A stretch of 6,329 bases of DNA from assembly GCA_945901965.1 (NCBI GenBank), contig CAMDMN010000133.1, positions 1-6,329 on the forward strand, given 5' to 3'. This document shows positions 6,026 through 6,329 of the stretch, in pieces. Each line of letters begins with the position of its first letter. Position 1 is the stretch's first letter. Under the pieces are notes generated by a model that was not told the origin of the DNA, did not search any database, and saw only the letters and a list, made by a program, of their open reading frames with translations. Position numbers and translations under genes: made by a program. The DNA is from Legionella genomosp. 1. GTDB taxonomy: Bacteria; Pseudomonadota; Gammaproteobacteria; Legionellales; Legionellaceae.

Positions 6026-6227
6026 TTAAGGGAACATTAGCTACCTCTCCAGCCCTGGAAATGATTTTTCGAACAGTATCCCCTGTTATGGGTGCTTTTT
6101 TTTCCGTCATAAAAACATAATCTGTCTCAGGATAATCACGTTTTAAGTGGCGAAGTGCTCTCAATTCAGCCCCAAAGAGAGGGTGGTGCGTTGATAAAGG
6201 GGTTTGAAGGCTCACAACCGGAAACAT
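6026..6227 (-). pseudogene. Tyrosine recombinase/integrase, internal fragment
   Basis: On the minus strand, HHPLFGAELRALRHLKRDYP then YVFMTEKKAPIT and VRKIISRAGEVA match the middle of the catalytic domain of tyrosine recombinases of the integrase/invertase group. There, HPL.G.E.RALR..R...P and YVF.TERG.P.T precede the HPHMLRH motif. Homology spans about 55 residues. The upstream part fades before LQTPLSTHH and hits a TAA; the downstream part is lost at PL, exactly where the right terminal repeat begins (6025). The HxxR box and the catalytic tyrosine are therefore absent from this window. It is inactive and marks the target interrupted or trimmed at the element's right edge. Confidence 0.75.
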
Positions 6228-6329
6228 ACGATAAGCAGTAACTTTATGATTTATAATAAATTAAAAAATTGAAAAATCACATGAGTAACAATGTTTGATA
6301 GATATAACCGAGGAAAAGTAAGTCTTATT

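Noticed and set aside
5877..6030. Continuation of the minus-strand recombinase frame into the CPBP gene
   Set aside because: Beyond the repeat the translation is the antisense of the terminal repeat and protease gene; only the part above 6026 is recombinase-like.
4149..6030. Five-base target duplication around the element
   Set aside because: CGTTA on the left and TTAAG on the right do not match; only TTA is shared, which can occur by chance.
1..6329. CRISPR array, tRNA or rRNA
   Set aside because: I saw no regularly spaced repeats and no tRNA- or rRNA-like sequence on either strand.

Overview
This window reads as an AT-rich accessory region of a Gram-negative bacterium. It is a mosaic of an operon of unknown secreted proteins, a damaged group II intron, and a small terminal-inverted-repeat element carrying a membrane protease. 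Sec-type signal peptides, a Tn3-type resolvase fragment and a chromosome/plasmid-type tyrosine recombinase remnant fit a gammaproteobacterium. Legionella or a relative is my guess from overall flavour only; no sequence marker here proves it.

Layout: (1) 29-1709, three plus-strand genes joined by two ATGA stop/start overlaps. Each encodes a predicted exported protein of unknown function. (2) 1775-1990, a small two-helix membrane protein, overlapped by a second reading frame (1950 onward). (3) About 2153-4067, a complete-looking group II intron on the minus strand (roughly 1.9 kb, visibly GC-richer than its flanks). It encodes a reverse transcriptase/maturase with an in-frame TAG that cuts off its last 58 codons. 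The intron lies antisense inside the frame that starts at 1950; removing it joins that frame to 4068-4125, so the host gene appears interrupted and cannot be rescued by splicing. (4) 4154-6025, a 1.87-kb segment bounded by imperfect ~39-bp inverted repeats beginning GGGG. It holds a 5'-truncated serine resolvase, a decayed coding-like stretch and an intact CPBP-family (Abi/CAAX) intramembrane protease, but no transposase. (5) 6026-6227, an internal fragment of a tyrosine recombinase on the minus strand, cut exactly at the right repeat.

How it fits together (inference): a locus for secreted/membrane proteins was hit by a retroelement, and a transposase-less Tn3-like cassette lies between that locus and a broken integrase gene. 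The most interesting parts are the cassette that appears to mobilise a CPBP protease, the single nonsense codon in an otherwise intact intron maturase, and the uncharacterised coupled trio of exported proteins.
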